DNA of 64,000 bases from Pseudomonadota bacterium (GCA_018262095.1 JAGTRW010000023.1:41723-105722), one strand, 5' to 3'; positions 17,681 through 29,251 are shown, numbered from the stretch's first letter. Numbers and translations: made by a program. Notes: generated from the letters alone by a model not told the origin.

Positions 17681-19549
17681 ATGACTTCCTATCCTCTGCT
17701 CGACACCATCAGCACCCCGGCGCAGTTGCGCGAACTGGATCGGAAACAGTTGCCGCAATTGGCCGACGAGTTGCGCAGCTTCCTCGTCGAGTCCGTCTCC
17801 AAGACTGGCGGCCACCTCGCGTCCAACCTCGGCACCGTCGAACTGACCGTCGCGCTGCACTACGTCTTCGACACCCCCAATGACAAGCTGGTCTGGGACG
17901 TCGGCCACCAGACCTACGCCCACAAGGTGCTCAGCGGACGGCGCGCGGGAATGGCCGGGCTGCGCGCACACGGCGGCGTTTCCGGCTTTCCCAAGCGCGG
18001 CGAGAGCGAGTACGACACTTTCGGCGTCGGTCACTCGTCGACGTCGATCTCGGCCGCGCTCGGCATGGCGCTGGCGTTCAAGCTCAAGGGGCAGACACAG
18101 CGTACGGTGGCGATCATCGGCGACGGCGCGATGTCGGCTGGGCAGTCCTTCGAGGCGATGAACAACGCTGGCGTCGCCGACGCCGACATGCTCGTCGTGC
18201 TCAACGACAACGACATGTCGATCTCGGCGCCGGTCGGTGCGCTCAACAAGTATCTGGCGCGCCTTTTTTCCGGTACCACCTTCAACGCCGCGCGCAAGGC
18301 CGGCGAAAAGGTGCTCGGCGTCTCGCCGTCGCTGCTCGAATTCGCCAACCGCGTCGAAGAGCACGTCAAGGGAATGCTGACGCCGGGAACGCTGTTCGAG
18401 GAGCTCGGCTTCAACTATATCGGCCCGATCGACGGCCACGACCTCGATTCGCTGGTGCCGACGCTGCAGAACCTGCAGAAGCTCAAGGGGCCGCAGTTCC
18501 TCCACGTCATCACGCGCAAGGGGCACGGCTACAAGCTCGCCGAAGCCGACCCGATCCTCTACCACGGGGTTTCCAAGTTTGCCCCCGAGGTCGGCATCGA
18601 AGGCGGCAAGACCGGCGGCAAACCGACCTATACGAAGGTTTTCGGCGACTGGTTGTGCGACATGGCCGCCGCCGACCCCCGACTGGTCGCGATCACCCCG
18701 GCGATGGGCGAAGGCTCGGGAATGGTTCGTTTCGCCGAGCTTTTCCCCGAGCGCTACTTCGACGTCGGCATCGCCGAGCAGCACGCCGTGACCTTCGCCG
18801 CCGGACTCGCCTGCGAGGGAATGCGGCCGGTGCTGGCGATCTACTCGACCTTCCTGCAGCGCGGTTACGACCAGTTGATCCACGACGTTGCACTGCAAAA
18901 GCTGCCGGTCGTCTTCGCGCTCGATCGCGGTGGCCTGGTCGGCGCCGACGGCCCGACGCACCACGGCAGCTTCGACCTGTCGTTCCTGACCTGCATCCCG
19001 AATCTTACGGTGATGACGCCCGCCGACGAAGAGGAATGCCGCCGCATGCTGACCACCGCCTACCGTCTCGACGGTCCGAGCGCCGTGCGCTACCCACGCG
19101 GCTCAGGCCCCGGCGTCGCGACGCAGCAGGCTCTTGCCGATCTGCCGGTCGGCCGCGGTGAAATCCGCCGCCGCGGCAAGGCGATCGCACTGCTCGCTTT
19201 CGGCAGCATGGTCACGCCGGCGCTCGCAGCGGCCGAGGAACTCGACGCGACGCTCGCCAATATGCGCTTCGTCAAACCGATCGACCGCGAGCTGATTATC
19301 GAGCTGGCACGGGAACATTCGCTGCTGATCAGCGTCGAAGAGAACGCCCTGATCGGTGGCGCCGGCGCCGAAGTCGCTCGCGTCCTGGAGGAAATCAACA
19401 GCCCGACGCAATTGGTTCGCCTGGGTCTTCCCGACCGCTTCATCGATCATGGCGATCAAGCGCTGCTGCTCGCCGAAGTCGGTCTCGACAAGGCCGGCAT
19501 CATCCGCACCGCACGCGCACACCAGGACCTCGCGCCGACGGTCCGCTAA
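17681..19549 (+). CDS. dxs: Dxs, 1-deoxy-D-xylulose-5-phosphate synthase
   Basis: A protein of 622 residues, full length. The thiamine-diphosphate site '[20 protein letters not shown]' and the catalytic region '[16 protein letters not shown]' are in the N-terminal half. The pyrimidine domain (about 315-480) includes '[19 protein letters not shown]' and '[19 protein letters not shown]', and a transketolase C-terminal domain follows. It makes DXP from pyruvate and glyceraldehyde 3-phosphate, the first step of the MEP pathway. Third gene of the xseB operon. Confidence 0.97.
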   Translation: MTSYPLLDTISTPAQLRELDRKQLPQLADELRSFLVESVSKTGGHLASNLGTVELTVALHYVFDTPNDKLVWDVGHQTYAHKVLSGRRAGMAGLRAHGGVSGFPKRGESEYDTFGVGHSSTSISAALGMALAFKLKGQTQRTVAIIGDGAMSAGQSFEAMNNAGVADADMLVVLNDNDMSISAPVGALNKYLARLFSGTTFNAARKAGEKVLGVSPSLLEFANRVEEHVKGMLTPGTLFEELGFNYIGPIDGHDLDSLVPTLQNLQKLKGPQFLHVITRKGHGYKLAEADPILYHGVSKFAPEVGIEGGKTGGKPTYTKVFGDWLCDMAAADPRLVAITPAMGEGSGMVRFAELFPERYFDVGIAEQHAVTFAAGLACEGMRPVLAIYSTFLQRGYDQLIHDVALQKLPVVFALDRGGLVGADGPTHHGSFDLSFLTCIPNLTVMTPADEEECRRMLTTAYRLDGPSAVRYPRGSGPGVATQQALADLPVGRGEIRRRGKAIALLAFGSMVTPALAAAEELDATLANMRFVKPIDRELIIELAREHSLLISVEENALIGGAGAEVARVLEEINSPTQLVRLGLPDRFIDHGDQALLLAEVGLDKAGIIRTARAHQDLAPTVR

Positions 19550-19577
19550 TCGGCCACCGCGCCACTCAGGAAACGCA

Positions 19578-20399
19578 ATGAACGCACCGCAAACCCCGCC
19601 CGCCCCCGTCGCCATGGTCGACGTCCAGAATCTCGCCGACACCCGGCGGATCGCCATCAACCGCGTCGGCATCAAGTCGATCCGCCACCCGGTCAAGGTC
19701 CTCGACCGCTCGGGCGGCATCCAGCACACCATCGCCGTGTTCAACATGTACGTCGGGCTGCCGCACAATTTCAAGGGAACGCACATGTCGCGTTTCGTCG
19801 AAATCCTCAACAGCAACGAACGCGAAATCTCGGTCGAGAACTTCCCGGCGATGTTGCGCGAGATGGTCGACAAGCTCGAGGCGCAAACCGGACACATCGA
19901 AATGAATTTCCCGTACTTCATCAACAAGGCGGCGCCGGTCTCCGGCGTGCAAAGCCTGATGGATTACGACGTCACGCTCTCCGGCGAAATCTGTCACGGC
20001 GAAATCGCCTCGACGGTCAAGGTCGTCGTTCCGGTGACCAGCCTGTGTCCCTGCTCGAAGAAAATTTCCGAACGTGGCGCGCACAACCAGCGCTCACACG
20101 TCACCGTCAGCGCCAGGATCAACGATCACCTGTGGATCGAAGAGATCGTCCAACTGGTCGAGACGCAGGCCTCCTGCGAGCTTTACGGCCTGCTCAAGCG
20201 CCCCGACGAAAAATACGTCACTGAACGCGCCTACGACAACCCGAAATTCGTCGAGGACATGGTTCGCGACGTCGCCGCGCGGCTTTCCGCCGAAACGCGA
20301 ATCGACTCCTACGTCGTCGAATCCGAGAACTTCGAGTCGATTCACAACCACTCGGCGTATGCGCTGATCGAAAGCCAGAAGACCCACCGTCCGGCCTGA
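19578..20399 (+). CDS. folE2: FolE2, GTP cyclohydrolase IB
   Basis: 273 residues from the ATG at 19578, which follows AGGAAACGCA. Family markers are '[21 protein letters not shown]', truncated here to its core, '[19 protein letters not shown]', and the metal/catalytic cysteine region '[23 protein letters not shown]', seen around 'SLCPCSK'. FolE2 opens GTP to dihydroneopterin triphosphate for folate (and queuosine) synthesis without needing zinc. Located 28 bp after dxs and followed by a strong terminator, it ends the operon. Confidence 0.95.
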   Translation: MNAPQTPPAPVAMVDVQNLADTRRIAINRVGIKSIRHPVKVLDRSGGIQHTIAVFNMYVGLPHNFKGTHMSRFVEILNSNEREISVENFPAMLREMVDKLEAQTGHIEMNFPYFINKAAPVSGVQSLMDYDVTLSGEICHGEIASTVKVVVPVTSLCPCSKKISERGAHNQRSHVTVSARINDHLWIEEIVQLVETQASCELYGLLKRPDEKYVTERAYDNPKFVEDMVRDVAARLSAETRIDSYVVESENFESIHNHSAYALIESQKTHRPA

Positions 20400-20424
20400 G
20401 CGTTCGGCAAGCGTCAACGACAAC

Positions 20425-20458
20425 GGGGCAGCGTCTTGCGACGCTGCCCCGCTTTTTT
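20425..20458 (+). terminator. Rho-independent terminator after folE2
   Basis: Perfect 11-bp stem GGGGCAGCGTC/GACGCTGCCCC (20425-20435 with 20440-20450), loop TTGC, then GC and six T (20453-20458) on the plus strand. It closes the xseB-ispA-dxs-folE2 operon and separates it from the convergent rplS operon. Confidence 0.92.
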
Positions 20459-20473
20459 GCCTGTCGCTTATGC

Positions 20474-20854
20474 TTACTGAGCGACGGCTTCCTTGACGCG
20501 ACGCGTCAGCTTTTCCTTGATGCGCGCCGACTTGCCCGAACGCTCGCGCAGGTAGTAGAGCTTGGCGCGACGCACATCGCCACGACGCTTGATTTCAATC
20601 GCGGCGACCAGCGGCGAATAGGTCTGGAAAGTACGTTCGACGCCCTCGCCGGACGAAATCTTGCGCACGATGAAGCTCGAGTTGAGTCCGCGATTGCGCT
20701 TGGCAATCACGACGCCCTCGTAAGCCTGCAAACGCTCGCGCGTACCTTCCTTGACCTTGACCTGGACGACGACCGTGTCGCCAGGCGCGAAAGCCGGAAC
20801 GGTTTTGCCCAGACGGGCGATTTCTTCTTGCTCAAGTTGCTCGATCAGATTCAT
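20474..20854 (-). CDS. rplS: Ribosomal protein L19
   Basis: A protein of 126 residues, typical length. The signature '[20 protein letters not shown]', read as its core '[13 protein letters not shown]', and '[20 protein letters not shown]', '[16 protein letters not shown]' and '[20 protein letters not shown]' are all present. L19 sits at the subunit interface of the 50S. Last gene of rpsP-rimM-trmD-rplS, 22 bp after trmD. Confidence 0.97.
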   Translation of the reverse strand: MNLIEQLEQEEIARLGKTVPAFAPGDTVVVQVKVKEGTRERLQAYEGVVIAKRNRGLNSSFIVRKISSGEGVERTFQTYSPLVAAIEIKRRGDVRRAKLYYLRERSGKSARIKEKLTRRVKEAVAQ

Positions 20855-20876
20855 TTTTTAACTCCATTTACAAACA

Positions 20877-21683
20877 TTACGTTTTATTATGCTGACCGCA
20901 TTGCTCCTGAAACTGCACCAGGAGTTGCGTTTCCTCTTTCGACAGCGAACGCCCCGCCAACAAATCGGGACGTCGCTGCCACGTTCGCCCCAGCGCCTGT
21001 TTGAGGCGCCAGCGACGAATCTGCTCGTGGTGACCGGACAACAGCACGTCCGGCACCCGCTGACCCTCGTAATCCTCCGGCCGCGTAAAGTGCGGGCAAT
21101 CCAGCAAACCCGCGACAAACGAATCCTGTGTTGCCGACTCGGCGTCGTTGAGGACGCCCGGCAACTGCCTGACGACGGCATCAAGCAAGGCCATCGCCGG
21201 AATCTCGCCACCCGAAAGAACGAAATCCCCGATCGAAACTTCCTCATCGACGCAGCGCTCGATCAGACGCTCGTCGATTCCTTCGTAACGCCCGCAAAGC
21301 AGGATCAACCCGGCTTCACCCTGCAGCGCGTCGTCCACCAAACCCATCACCCGCTGATGCGTGAGCTGCGCGCCTTGCGGCGACAGACAGATCACCCGGC
21401 TACGGCTCACCCCCGCCGCCGCCTGCCTGGCCTTGGCCGCCTCGATCGCCGCGACCAGCGGCGCGGCCATCATCACCATCCCCGGACCACCGCCGTAAGG
21501 CCGATCATCGACCGTCCGGTGCGCGTCCTGCGTAAAATCGCGCGGATTCCAGAAATTCAAGCTCCAGCGCGCTTCTTCGATCGCCCGCCTGGTCACGCCT
21601 GACTGCGACAACGCGACGAACATCTCGGGAAACAGCGTCACCACGTCGGCAACGAAACATCGCTGGCGAACGGGCAAAGTCAC
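20877..21683 (-). CDS. trmD: TrmD, tRNA (guanine-37-N1) methyltransferase
   Basis: About 268 residues. The SPOUT-class motifs are present: '[20 protein letters not shown]', '[16 protein letters not shown]', and the trefoil-knot SAM loop '[20 protein letters not shown]' followed by '[11 protein letters not shown]'. It methylates G37 in tRNAs reading CNN. No ATG is in frame near the conserved start. The GTG at 21683, which overlaps the rimM stop (GTGA), is chosen; it leaves about a dozen extra residues before the usual N-terminus, so a TTG slightly downstream is possible. Confidence 0.93.
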   Translation of the reverse strand: MTLPVRQRCFVADVVTLFPEMFVALSQSGVTRRAIEEARWSLNFWNPRDFTQDAHRTVDDRPYGGGPGMVMMAAPLVAAIEAAKARQAAAGVSRSRVICLSPQGAQLTHQRVMGLVDDALQGEAGLILLCGRYEGIDERLIERCVDEEVSIGDFVLSGGEIPAMALLDAVVRQLPGVLNDAESATQDSFVAGLLDCPHFTRPEDYEGQRVPDVLLSGHHEQIRRWRLKQALGRTWQRRPDLLAGRSLSKEETQLLVQFQEQCGQHNKT

Positions 21684-21955
21684 CAGTCGGCTTCCCAATC
21701 AACGCGCACCGTCTTCGCCGCCAGATCGACGTCGAGCACCACCGCCGCGACAAAAGGCAGCAACTGCTCGTCTTTCTCACCATCGCCAACCCGCAGTACC
21801 GCGTTGGCAGGCGTTTCGATCAGGCCGAGCACGCGCCCCAGAAGACTCCCGCTCGTGTTGCGCACCTCGACCGCACCACGCAAGCCATACGGGCCTACGA
21901 TCTTGCCCAGAACAACGATGTCGGCTGGCGCAACAAAACCAGCAGACTCAGGCAA
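21680..21955 (-). CDS. rimM: RimM-like 16S rRNA processing factor, lacking most of the N-terminal domain
   Basis: About 91 residues from a TTG at 21955 (123 if a start inside rpsP is used); the family usually has about 165-185. The N-terminal hallmark '[19 protein letters not shown]' is present. It then jumps directly to '[20 protein letters not shown]' and the PRC-barrel end '[24 protein letters not shown]'. The stretch between, normally about 70-80 residues of the first domain, is absent with the frame kept. Position between rpsP and trmD confirms identity. It could be a genuine compact form, a loss of function or an assembly deletion. It overlaps trmD by four bases. Confidence 0.8.
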   Translation of the reverse strand: MPESAGFVAPADIVVLGKIVGPYGLRGAVEVRNTSGSLLGRVLGLIETPANAVLRVGDGEKDEQLLPFVAAVVLDVDLAAKTVRVDWEADW

Positions 21956-21986
21956 GGAGTTCTCTAACAAGCGTTCCGACAAACGA

Positions 21987-22241
21987 TCAGGCTGCAACCT
22001 TGGCGCCGAGCTGCTTGACCAGACGAGCGACGGTCGGCGACAGCTGGGCACCCTGCTGCTGCCAGTAGGTCAAACGGTCGGAAGCGACGCGCAGCCCCTC
22101 TTCTTTCTCAGTAGCGATCGGATTGTAGAAGCCAATCCGTTCAATAAAGCGGCCATCACGACGAGTGCGCGAATCAGCCACCACCATATTGTAGAAGGGA
22201 CGCTTCTTGGCGCCGCCACGGGCCAGACGAATAACTACCAT
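21987..22241 (-). CDS. rpsP: Ribosomal protein S16
   Basis: A protein of 84 residues with the S16 pattern '[20 protein letters not shown]', '[21 protein letters not shown]' (core) and '[22 protein letters not shown]'. It is required for 30S assembly. First gene of the rpsP-rimM-trmD-rplS operon; its promoter must lie near 22242-22300, overlapping the 5' end of the divergent gene that follows. Confidence 0.97.
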   Translation of the reverse strand: MVVIRLARGGAKKRPFYNMVVADSRTRRDGRFIERIGFYNPIATEKEEGLRVASDRLTYWQQQGAQLSPTVARLVKQLGAKVAA

Positions 22242-23817
22242 AGGATCTATTCCGAATTCAGAAAAAGGGCGAAATTATAACAAGAAAGCGCGGAAAAACA
22301 AGCTGATATTTAATCTCGTCAGCACGGCCCCGCCGGCGGGACTGCAGTCGCTGTTCAACTGGCTCGACTCGCCGCGACCGCCCAACGCCGCCGACGAACT
22401 GGCGCAGCTGCACCGCCAGCTGGGAACCTGGCGCGTCAGCCAGCTGACGTCCGAGCAACGGGCGCTGACGCTGGCGCGCCTCTACGCGCGTGGCACTTCA
22501 ACGGTCAGCATCATACTCGCGTCGCTGAGCGATGCCGCGCTGCCGATCCCCATTCCGCGGAAAACCAGGCAACTGATCCGCAGTCTACAGCTCTTGCTGC
22601 GCACGCTGGCCGACGATTTGCTGGCGACCCTCGACGAACATCCGGTCAGTGTGCCGCCGGAGCAGACGCTGGCGCAAAGTCTGCACGCCCTCGCCCAACA
22701 CCTGCTGATCAGCAGCCTGGTCGCCTCCCCTCCCGTCGTCAGCATCTGGCGGCAACTGCACCAGACCTACGAGACCGCACGCCACCTCGAACTGACCAAC
22801 GCCATCCCGCCAGGCGGTCGCAGCACGCTGCAGGACATCTATTACTCGGCGGTGCTGCTCGCCTGCGCGCAACCGGCGTCGTTCACCTCGACCGAGATCG
22901 AATTTGTCGCCGCCTACCTCGCCCGCTTTGCCGACGGCGTCGAGCCTTGCGACGAGAGCGCCGCGCCAACGCCCGCCGCCTTCTGGATCGACCCGGCACG
23001 CGACGCCGGAGCATTCGCCTGTGCCCGCAACACGCCGCCGCCAGACACCCCCGTCTATTATTTCAGCTGCGCCCGACTCGCTGCGCGGCTCAAGCAACAG
23101 CTCGCCGAACTCGAAGCCGGTGCGCAGGCCAAGGCGATCGGGCTGCCGGACTTTGCCGACACGTCCGCCGGACGCGGTGTGCTGCGTCGCCTGGTCAGCT
23201 ACTGGGGAGAGCCCGACAAGCGCCGCTTTCCACGCCGCCGACAGAATTATCGCGCGCTGCTGTGCTGCGGGCTGACCAACCTGTGGCGACTGTTCCAGCA
23301 TGGCGAAGCGGCGCTACAGGAAACGTCGAACTGGATGATCATCAACGAAAGCCCGGATGGCTACGCGTTCATGCACGTCGCCGGAAAAACCAGCGCGTTG
23401 TCGGTCGGCGACGTTGCCGCGATCCGCACCGAATCAGGGAACACCTGGCAAATCTGCATCGTGCGCTGGGCGTTGTCCGAAAATCAGGAACACCTTGAAT
23501 TAGGTCTGCAGATCCTGGCGACCCGCGCCGTTCCGGCGCTGCTGGCACTACCCGGCGAATCTGGCGACCGCCCGCTGCGCTCGGTACTGATCCTGCCCGA
23601 AATCCGCGCCTTGCGCTCGAGCGAGATGCTGGTTGTCCCTTCCGGTGCGCTCGATGAACAGCCGAGCCCCCTGATCCTGGTCATCGAAAAGGACAACATC
23701 GTCGTGCGCGAGGTCAAGAGCACTCACCTCAACGAACAAAACAGCCAGATCGCTATTTTCTCGATCGAACCCGACGCGCCCCAGCACCTGACAATGCGAC
23801 CGCCTCAGTCCGACTGA
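22207..23817 (+). CDS. Large protein with a PilZ-like C-terminal region, function unknown
   Basis: The open frame gives up to 536 residues. The first ATG (22207) lies antisense to the start of rpsP and no further ATG occurs for hundreds of codons. The true start is probably near 22290-22320 ('[14 protein letters not shown]') from a rare codon; this is unsettled. The N-terminal two thirds is helical. From about residue 345 it reads '[17 protein letters not shown]', then '[16 protein letters not shown]' and '[22 protein letters not shown]', ending '[16 protein letters not shown]'. This resembles a divergent PilZ barrel of a betaproteobacterial family. A link to c-di-GMP is an inference. It overlaps the convergent yihY gene by 13 bp at its end. 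Confidence 0.7.
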   Translation: MAPPRARRITTIGSIPNSEKGRNYNKKARKNKLIFNLVSTAPPAGLQSLFNWLDSPRPPNAADELAQLHRQLGTWRVSQLTSEQRALTLARLYARGTSTVSIILASLSDAALPIPIPRKTRQLIRSLQLLLRTLADDLLATLDEHPVSVPPEQTLAQSLHALAQHLLISSLVASPPVVSIWRQLHQTYETARHLELTNAIPPGGRSTLQDIYYSAVLLACAQPASFTSTEIEFVAAYLARFADGVEPCDESAAPTPAAFWIDPARDAGAFACARNTPPPDTPVYYFSCARLAARLKQQLAELEAGAQAKAIGLPDFADTSAGRGVLRRLVSYWGEPDKRRFPRRRQNYRALLCCGLTNLWRLFQHGEAALQETSNWMIINESPDGYAFMHVAGKTSALSVGDVAAIRTESGNTWQICIVRWALSENQEHLELGLQILATRAVPALLALPGESGDRPLRSVLILPEIRALRSSEMLVVPSGALDEQPSPLILVIEKDNIVVREVKSTHLNEQNSQIAIFSIEPDAPQHLTMRPPQSD

Positions 23818-24641
23818 CGATCGGCGCAGCGAAACTCGGGAAGCGTTGCGGCCACCAGCGCACCGAGCAAAACCATGGCCCACGACAGGTAGAGCCAGAG
23901 CAGAAAAATCGGGACGGTGGCAAAAGCACCGTAAACGAGCGTCAAGGACGGAAAGCTCGCGAGGTAAAGCTCGAAGCCCTTTTGCATCAACCAAAAGCCG
24001 AGGGCGGCAAACGACCCGGCCCACAACGCGTCCCAGGCAGCGACACGCGCATTGGGAACGGCGATATAGAGTCCGGCGAAGAAGATCGCGGCGACGGCCA
24101 GCCCCGCCGCCTTGAACACGACGCCGCGCAACCATTCGGGCTCATTGATCAGGCCGAGCGAAGTGGTGACCGCGTAGTAGGTGGCCAGCACCACGCCGCT
24201 GACGACGAACGGCCACAGTGCGAGAACCGCCGCGTAGAGCCCGAGCTTTTTCCACCACGGCCGATCTTCGCTGACGCGCCAGATGTGGTTGAACGTGCGT
24301 TCGATGGAAAGCAGCAACAGCAGCACCGAGGCGACCAGACCCGCCAGGCCGAACACGGTGACATTGGCCGCCTTTTGCGAGAACTCGAACACGTAGTTGA
24401 TGATCATCCCGGCGCTGCGCTCGGGCAACAGACTGCGCATCACGAACTGATTGAGCTGCTCGACCATTCCCGGAAAGCTCGGCAGCACCGACATCACCCC
24501 GAGCACGACGGCGACCAGCGGCACCAGCGAAAGCAGCGTCGTAAACGCCAGGCTGGCGCTGATCTGATCGAAGTTCTCTTCGACGAAGCGCTGGACGATA
24601 CGCGCCGCAAAGGCGCGCGAACGGGAAAACAAATGGGTCAT
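23805..24641 (-). CDS. YihY/virulence factor BrkB family inner-membrane protein
   Basis: A protein of 278 residues with six membrane helices and the family marks 'QISASLAFTTLLSLVPLVAV', 'ERTFNHIWRV' and 'YGAFATVPIFLLWLYLSW'. It was once annotated as ribonuclease BN; that activity belongs to another gene, and the role of YihY is unknown. The start at 24641 leaves a short amphipathic N-terminus. It is divergent from the DUF2069 gene. Confidence 0.92.
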   Translation of the reverse strand: MTHLFSRSRAFAARIVQRFVEENFDQISASLAFTTLLSLVPLVAVVLGVMSVLPSFPGMVEQLNQFVMRSLLPERSAGMIINYVFEFSQKAANVTVFGLAGLVASVLLLLLSIERTFNHIWRVSEDRPWWKKLGLYAAVLALWPFVVSGVVLATYYAVTTSLGLINEPEWLRGVVFKAAGLAVAAIFFAGLYIAVPNARVAAWDALWAGSFAALGFWLMQKGFELYLASFPSLTLVYGAFATVPIFLLWLYLSWAMVLLGALVAATLPEFRCADRQSD

Positions 24642-24790
24642 AATCTCTCTATAATGGCGCAGCCAATTGCAGCCTACCGCGGCAGTCTACTGCGGTTTCC
24701 CCTTCGACCACAGCCCACCCGATCGACCAGCCATCCCGCCGGCACAGGATCGGCAAAAAGGTCGCCCGACCGGCCTCTTGAGCCAGCACA

Positions 24791-25135
24791 ATGACTTTAC
24801 GCAATCTCTATCTTGGCGCCTGCAGCAGCCTGATCGCACTGATTTTTCTTTGCCTGGCCTGGGAGTTGCGCCTGGCGCCGATTCAGTCCGGCGGGTCGTG
24901 GCTGGCGCTCAAATGCCTGCCGTTGCTGGCGCCACTCTTTGGCATCCTGCGTGGCCGCCGCTATACGTATCAGTGGGCGTCGATGCTGATCCTGCTCTAT
25001 TTCGCCGAGGGCGTCGTGCGTGCCACCAGCGAAACCGGCGTCAGCAGCGCGCTGGCGGCGGGCGAAATCATCCTGTCGCTAATTTTCTTCGCCTCGGCGA
25101 TCGGCTACGTCAGACGATCCCGATCGCCGCGCTGA
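24791..25135 (+). CDS. DUF2069 small membrane protein
   Basis: A protein of 114 residues with four hydrophobic segments (about 7-25, 35-52, 58-75, 88-108). Family pattern: 'CLAWELRLAPIQSGGSWLAL', 'LKCLPLLAPLFGILRGRRYT' and 'WASMLILLYFAEGVVRA'. These proteins are often coded beside wrbA in other betaproteobacteria; here that neighbour is missing. Function unknown. It ends 5 bp before the convergent psd stop. Confidence 0.88.
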   Translation: MTLRNLYLGACSSLIALIFLCLAWELRLAPIQSGGSWLALKCLPLLAPLFGILRGRRYTYQWASMLILLYFAEGVVRATSETGVSSALAAGEIILSLIFFASAIGYVRRSRSPR

Positions 25136-25140
25136 ATGAG

Positions 25141-25776
25141 CTACGACAGTTCGGCGAGTACCCGGCTCGCTGCCGAGACCTTGTCGCCAATCACCACTTT
25201 GACCTTGCTGTCGAGCGGCAGGTAAAGATCGACGCGCGAACCGAAGCGGATGAAGCCGTAGCGCTGACCGGCCTCCAGAGCGCTGCCGGAATCGACGTAA
25301 TTGAGGATGCGCCGCGCCACCAGACCGGCGATCTGAACACAGGTGATGTCACGCCCATCGTCAGTCTTCAGATGCAGCGCACAGCGCTCGTTCTCGAGCG
25401 ATGCCTTGTCGAGCGCCGCGTTGAGGAAGCTGCCCGGCTGATACCACTTCTGCAGCACGCGGCTCTTGATCGGCGAACGGTTCGAATGCACGTTGAAGAC
25501 GTTCATGAACACGCTGATTTTTAGCGCGCGGCGCTTGAGGTAGGGATCATCGGCCTCCTCGACGACGACGATGCGCCCGTCAGCCGGCGCCAGGACGCTT
25601 GTGGCCCCACCGGCAATGACGCGCGCCGGATCGCGGAAAAACTGGACGCAGAAAATGAAGATCACCCACAGCGGCAGCGACCAGAATCCGGCAAACGAGG
25701 CCACGACGGCCAGAAGCAAAGAGCCGGCGATGAAGGGCCAGCCTTCCTTGGCGAGAAACGGATGCGGATAGTTCAT
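25141..25776 (-). CDS. psd: Phosphatidylserine decarboxylase proenzyme (short type)
   Basis: 211 residues from the ATG at 25776. It is the short class: two N-terminal hydrophobic segments (about 14-50), then '[19 protein letters not shown]', '[19 protein letters not shown]' and the self-cleavage site '[15 protein letters not shown]'. There the Gly-Ser bond is cut and serine becomes the pyruvoyl group. It makes phosphatidylethanolamine from phosphatidylserine at the inner membrane. It follows ilvC by 84 bp on the same strand; a hairpin in the gap (25799-25822) may partly separate them. Confidence 0.95.
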   Translation of the reverse strand: MNYPHPFLAKEGWPFIAGSLLLAVVASFAGFWSLPLWVIFIFCVQFFRDPARVIAGGATSVLAPADGRIVVVEEADDPYLKRRALKISVFMNVFNVHSNRSPIKSRVLQKWYQPGSFLNAALDKASLENERCALHLKTDDGRDITCVQIAGLVARRILNYVDSGSALEAGQRYGFIRFGSRVDLYLPLDSKVKVVIGDKVSAASRVLAELS

Positions 25777-25860
25777 TTCAATCCTTAAAAGCACTTGGGC
25801 GGGTCGGAAACCGACACCGCCCAAAGTGAGAACAGAGCCCGCAGGCTCCGCCGAGCCAGA

Positions 25861-26892
<1,032 letters not shown>

Positions 26893-26916
26893 CTAAAAAC
26901 TGGAAAAATTAGGGAG

Positions 26917-27408
26917 TCAAACTTTCAGGATACGGTCGCCACGGCCAATCCCGCTGACGCCGGTGCGAACGGTTTCGAGGATCAAATCAACATCGATGGC
27001 CTGGATAAAGGCATCGAGCTTTGAACCGCTACCGGTAAGTTCGATCACGTAGTTCGACTCGGTAACGTCAATGATGCGCCCGCGGAAGATATCCGCCATG
27101 CGCTTGATTTCCTCGCGGTCCTTGCCCGAGGCGCGAACCTTGATCAGCATCAGTTCGCGCTCGATGTGCGCCGCTTCAGACAGATCGACGACCTTGACGA
27201 CATCGATCAGTTTGTTCAACTGCTTGGTAATCTGCTCGACGATTTCGTTGCTGCCGCGCGTGACGATCGTCAGTCGCGACAACGAACAGTCCTCGGTCGG
27301 CGCCACCGTCAGCGTTTCGATATTATAGCCGCGCGCCGAGAACAGCCCGGCGACGCGCGAGAGCGCGCCGGCTTCGTTTTCGAGCAAGACTGAAATGATG
27401 TGTCGCAT
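26917..27408 (-). CDS. ilvN: Acetolactate synthase small (regulatory) subunit
   Basis: A protein of 163 residues with an N-terminal ACT domain (about 1-75: 'MRHIISVLLENEAGALSRVA', 'LFSARGYNIETLTVAPTED') and a C-terminal domain ('ELTGSGSKLDAFIQAI'). It activates the large subunit and confers valine feedback. It starts 12 bp after the ilvB stop. The length and sequence are of the IlvH/IlvN type found in most betaproteobacteria. Confidence 0.96.
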   Translation of the reverse strand: MRHIISVLLENEAGALSRVAGLFSARGYNIETLTVAPTEDCSLSRLTIVTRGSNEIVEQITKQLNKLIDVVKVVDLSEAAHIERELMLIKVRASGKDREEIKRMADIFRGRIIDVTESNYVIELTGSGSKLDAFIQAIDVDLILETVRTGVSGIGRGDRILKV

Positions 27409-27420
27409 GGTCTCTTTCCC

Positions 27421-29115
27421 TTACAGATCTTCGGCCAAAATCATATCCGACAGGCCCATTCCCGCCGCCACCATCGGAAAGACGTTGGCTTCCCGATCGG
27501 TGTAGATGTCGAGAAACACCAGATCGTCCTTGTGCTCGACGAAGGCCTTGCGCAGCGCCCCTTCGACGTCCTCCGGCCGCTCAACGCGAATACCGACGTG
27601 GCCATAGGCTTCGGCGAGTTTGACGAAATCGGGCAACGAGTCCATATACGACCCTGAGTAGCGACTGCTGTAGAACATCTCCTGCCACTGGCGAACCATC
27701 CCCAGATAGCGATTGTTGAGGTTGATGATCTTGATCGGCAGGCGGAATTGCTTGGCCGTCGACAGCTCCTGGATGCACATCTGGATCGAACCTTCGCCGG
27801 TGATACAGGCGATCTGCCGGTCCGGGTTGGCGAGCGCAGCGCCCATGGCGTACGGCAGGCCGACGCCCATGGTACCCAAGCCGCCCGAGTTGAGCCAGCG
27901 GCGCGGCTCATCGAACTTGTAATACTGCGCCGCCCACATCTGATGCTGGCCGACGTCGGAAGTGACGATGGCCTGGCCGCCGGTCACCTCGTAGAGTTTC
28001 TCGATGACGTACTGCGGCATGATCACGTCTTTCATCGTGTATTTCATGCACTGCTTGGCGCGCCAGCCTTCGATGTCCTTCCACCAGTCGGCGATCTGGG
28101 GCTGACCCGGCTCGGCGTCGAGCAGCTTCTGCATCTCGTCGAGCACGTCGGCAACGCTGCCGACAATCGGCACATCGACGCGAACGCGCTTCGAAATCGA
28201 CGACGGGTCGATATCGACGTGGATGATCTTGCGCGGCAGCGACGCGAAGTTTTCCGTATTGCCGATCACCCGATCGTCGAAGCGCGCGCCGATCGCCAGC
28301 AACACGTCGCAATGCTGCATCGCCATATTGGCTTCGACGGTGCCGTGCATTCCCGGCATGCCGAGGAACTGCCGATCAGTCGCCGGATAGGCGCCGAGCC
28401 CCATCAGCGTGTTGGTGATCGGGAAGCCGAGACGGCGCGTCAGCGTCGTGAGCTGTTCGGCGGCGTTGGCGAGAATCACGCCGCCGCCCGTGTAAATCAT
28501 CGGCCGCTTGGCGCCGAGCAACAGTTGCACGGCCTTCTTGATCTGCCCCAAATGGCCCTTGACGACGGGATTGTACGAGCGCATGGAGACGCTTTGCGGA
28601 TACTCGAACTTGCACTTTGCCGCGGTGATATCCTTCGGGATATCGACGACCACCGGCCCCGGACGACCGGTACTGGCGATATAGAACGCTTTTTTGATGG
28701 TCATCGCGAGTTCGCGTACGTCCTTGACCAGGAAGTTATGCTTGACGCAGGGACGCGTGATCCCTACCGTATCGCACTCTTGGAAGGCGTCCTGACCGAT
28801 ATAGAACGACGGCACCTGGCCGGTGATGATCACCAGCGGGATCGAATCCATATAGGCGGTGGCGATGCCGGTCACGGCGTTGGTCGCCCCCGGCCCGGAG
28901 GTCACCAGCGCCACGCCGACCCGGTGCGACGAGCGCGCCAGACCGTCGGCAGCATGCACTGCGGCTTGCTCATGACGAACAAGGATATGTTTGACCTGAT
29001 CCTGCTTGAAAAGCTCGTCGTAAATATGAAGAACCGATCCGCCTGGATAGCCGAATACATATTCGACCTTTTCTTCCTGCAGGCACCTGATTACAATCTC
29101 CGCACCGGTCATCAT
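27421..29115 (-). CDS. ilvB: Acetolactate synthase large (catalytic) subunit
   Basis: About 564 residues from the ATG at 29115, preceded by GGGGGTGAT; the frame allows a start at 29142 or an ATG at 29112. TPP enzyme order: N-terminal domain 'EYVFGYPGGSVLHIYDELF' with the catalytic glutamate nearby in 'HEQAAVHAADGLAR', a central FAD-binding domain, and the C-terminal TPP domain with 'GEGSIQMCIQELSTAKQ' and 'NNRYLGMVRQWQEMFY'. It forms acetolactate or acetohydroxybutyrate, the first step of branched-chain amino acid synthesis. First gene of the operon, read from the promoter at 29163-29191. Confidence 0.96.
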   Translation of the reverse strand: MMTGAEIVIRCLQEEKVEYVFGYPGGSVLHIYDELFKQDQVKHILVRHEQAAVHAADGLARSSHRVGVALVTSGPGATNAVTGIATAYMDSIPLVIITGQVPSFYIGQDAFQECDTVGITRPCVKHNFLVKDVRELAMTIKKAFYIASTGRPGPVVVDIPKDITAAKCKFEYPQSVSMRSYNPVVKGHLGQIKKAVQLLLGAKRPMIYTGGGVILANAAEQLTTLTRRLGFPITNTLMGLGAYPATDRQFLGMPGMHGTVEANMAMQHCDVLLAIGARFDDRVIGNTENFASLPRKIIHVDIDPSSISKRVRVDVPIVGSVADVLDEMQKLLDAEPGQPQIADWWKDIEGWRAKQCMKYTMKDVIMPQYVIEKLYEVTGGQAIVTSDVGQHQMWAAQYYKFDEPRRWLNSGGLGTMGVGLPYAMGAALANPDRQIACITGEGSIQMCIQELSTAKQFRLPIKIINLNNRYLGMVRQWQEMFYSSRYSGSYMDSLPDFVKLAEAYGHVGIRVERPEDVEGALRKAFVEHKDDLVFLDIYTDREANVFPMVAAGMGLSDMILAEDL

Positions 29116-29162
29116 GGATATCACCCCCGCCTTGCTTAGCAAAATGCTCGAAAAAGCTCGTA

Positions 29163-29191
29163 ACGTTAAAGCCTAGACCACAATTGGTCAA
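29163..29191 (-). promoter_or_regulatory. Sigma-70-type promoter of ilvB-ilvN-ilvC
   Basis: Minus strand: -35 TTGACC (29191-29186), 17-bp spacer, -10 TAACGT (29168-29163). The predicted transcription start near 29156 leaves a leader of about 40 nt before the ATG at 29115. The leader is too short for a classic leader-peptide attenuator. The spacer holds an imperfect inverted repeat GACCACAATTGGTC, which could be an operator. Confidence 0.55.
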
Positions 29192-29251
29192 GGCGTCCCC
29201 CAAACGGCCGTCACCTCCGGGAGCACTTCCCGCCCGGCAATATCAAGGATT

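Noticed and set aside
25799..25822. Hairpin between ilvC and psd as a terminator
   Set aside because: The stem has a bulge and only a short, displaced T-run, so it was not listed as a terminator; it might reduce read-through.
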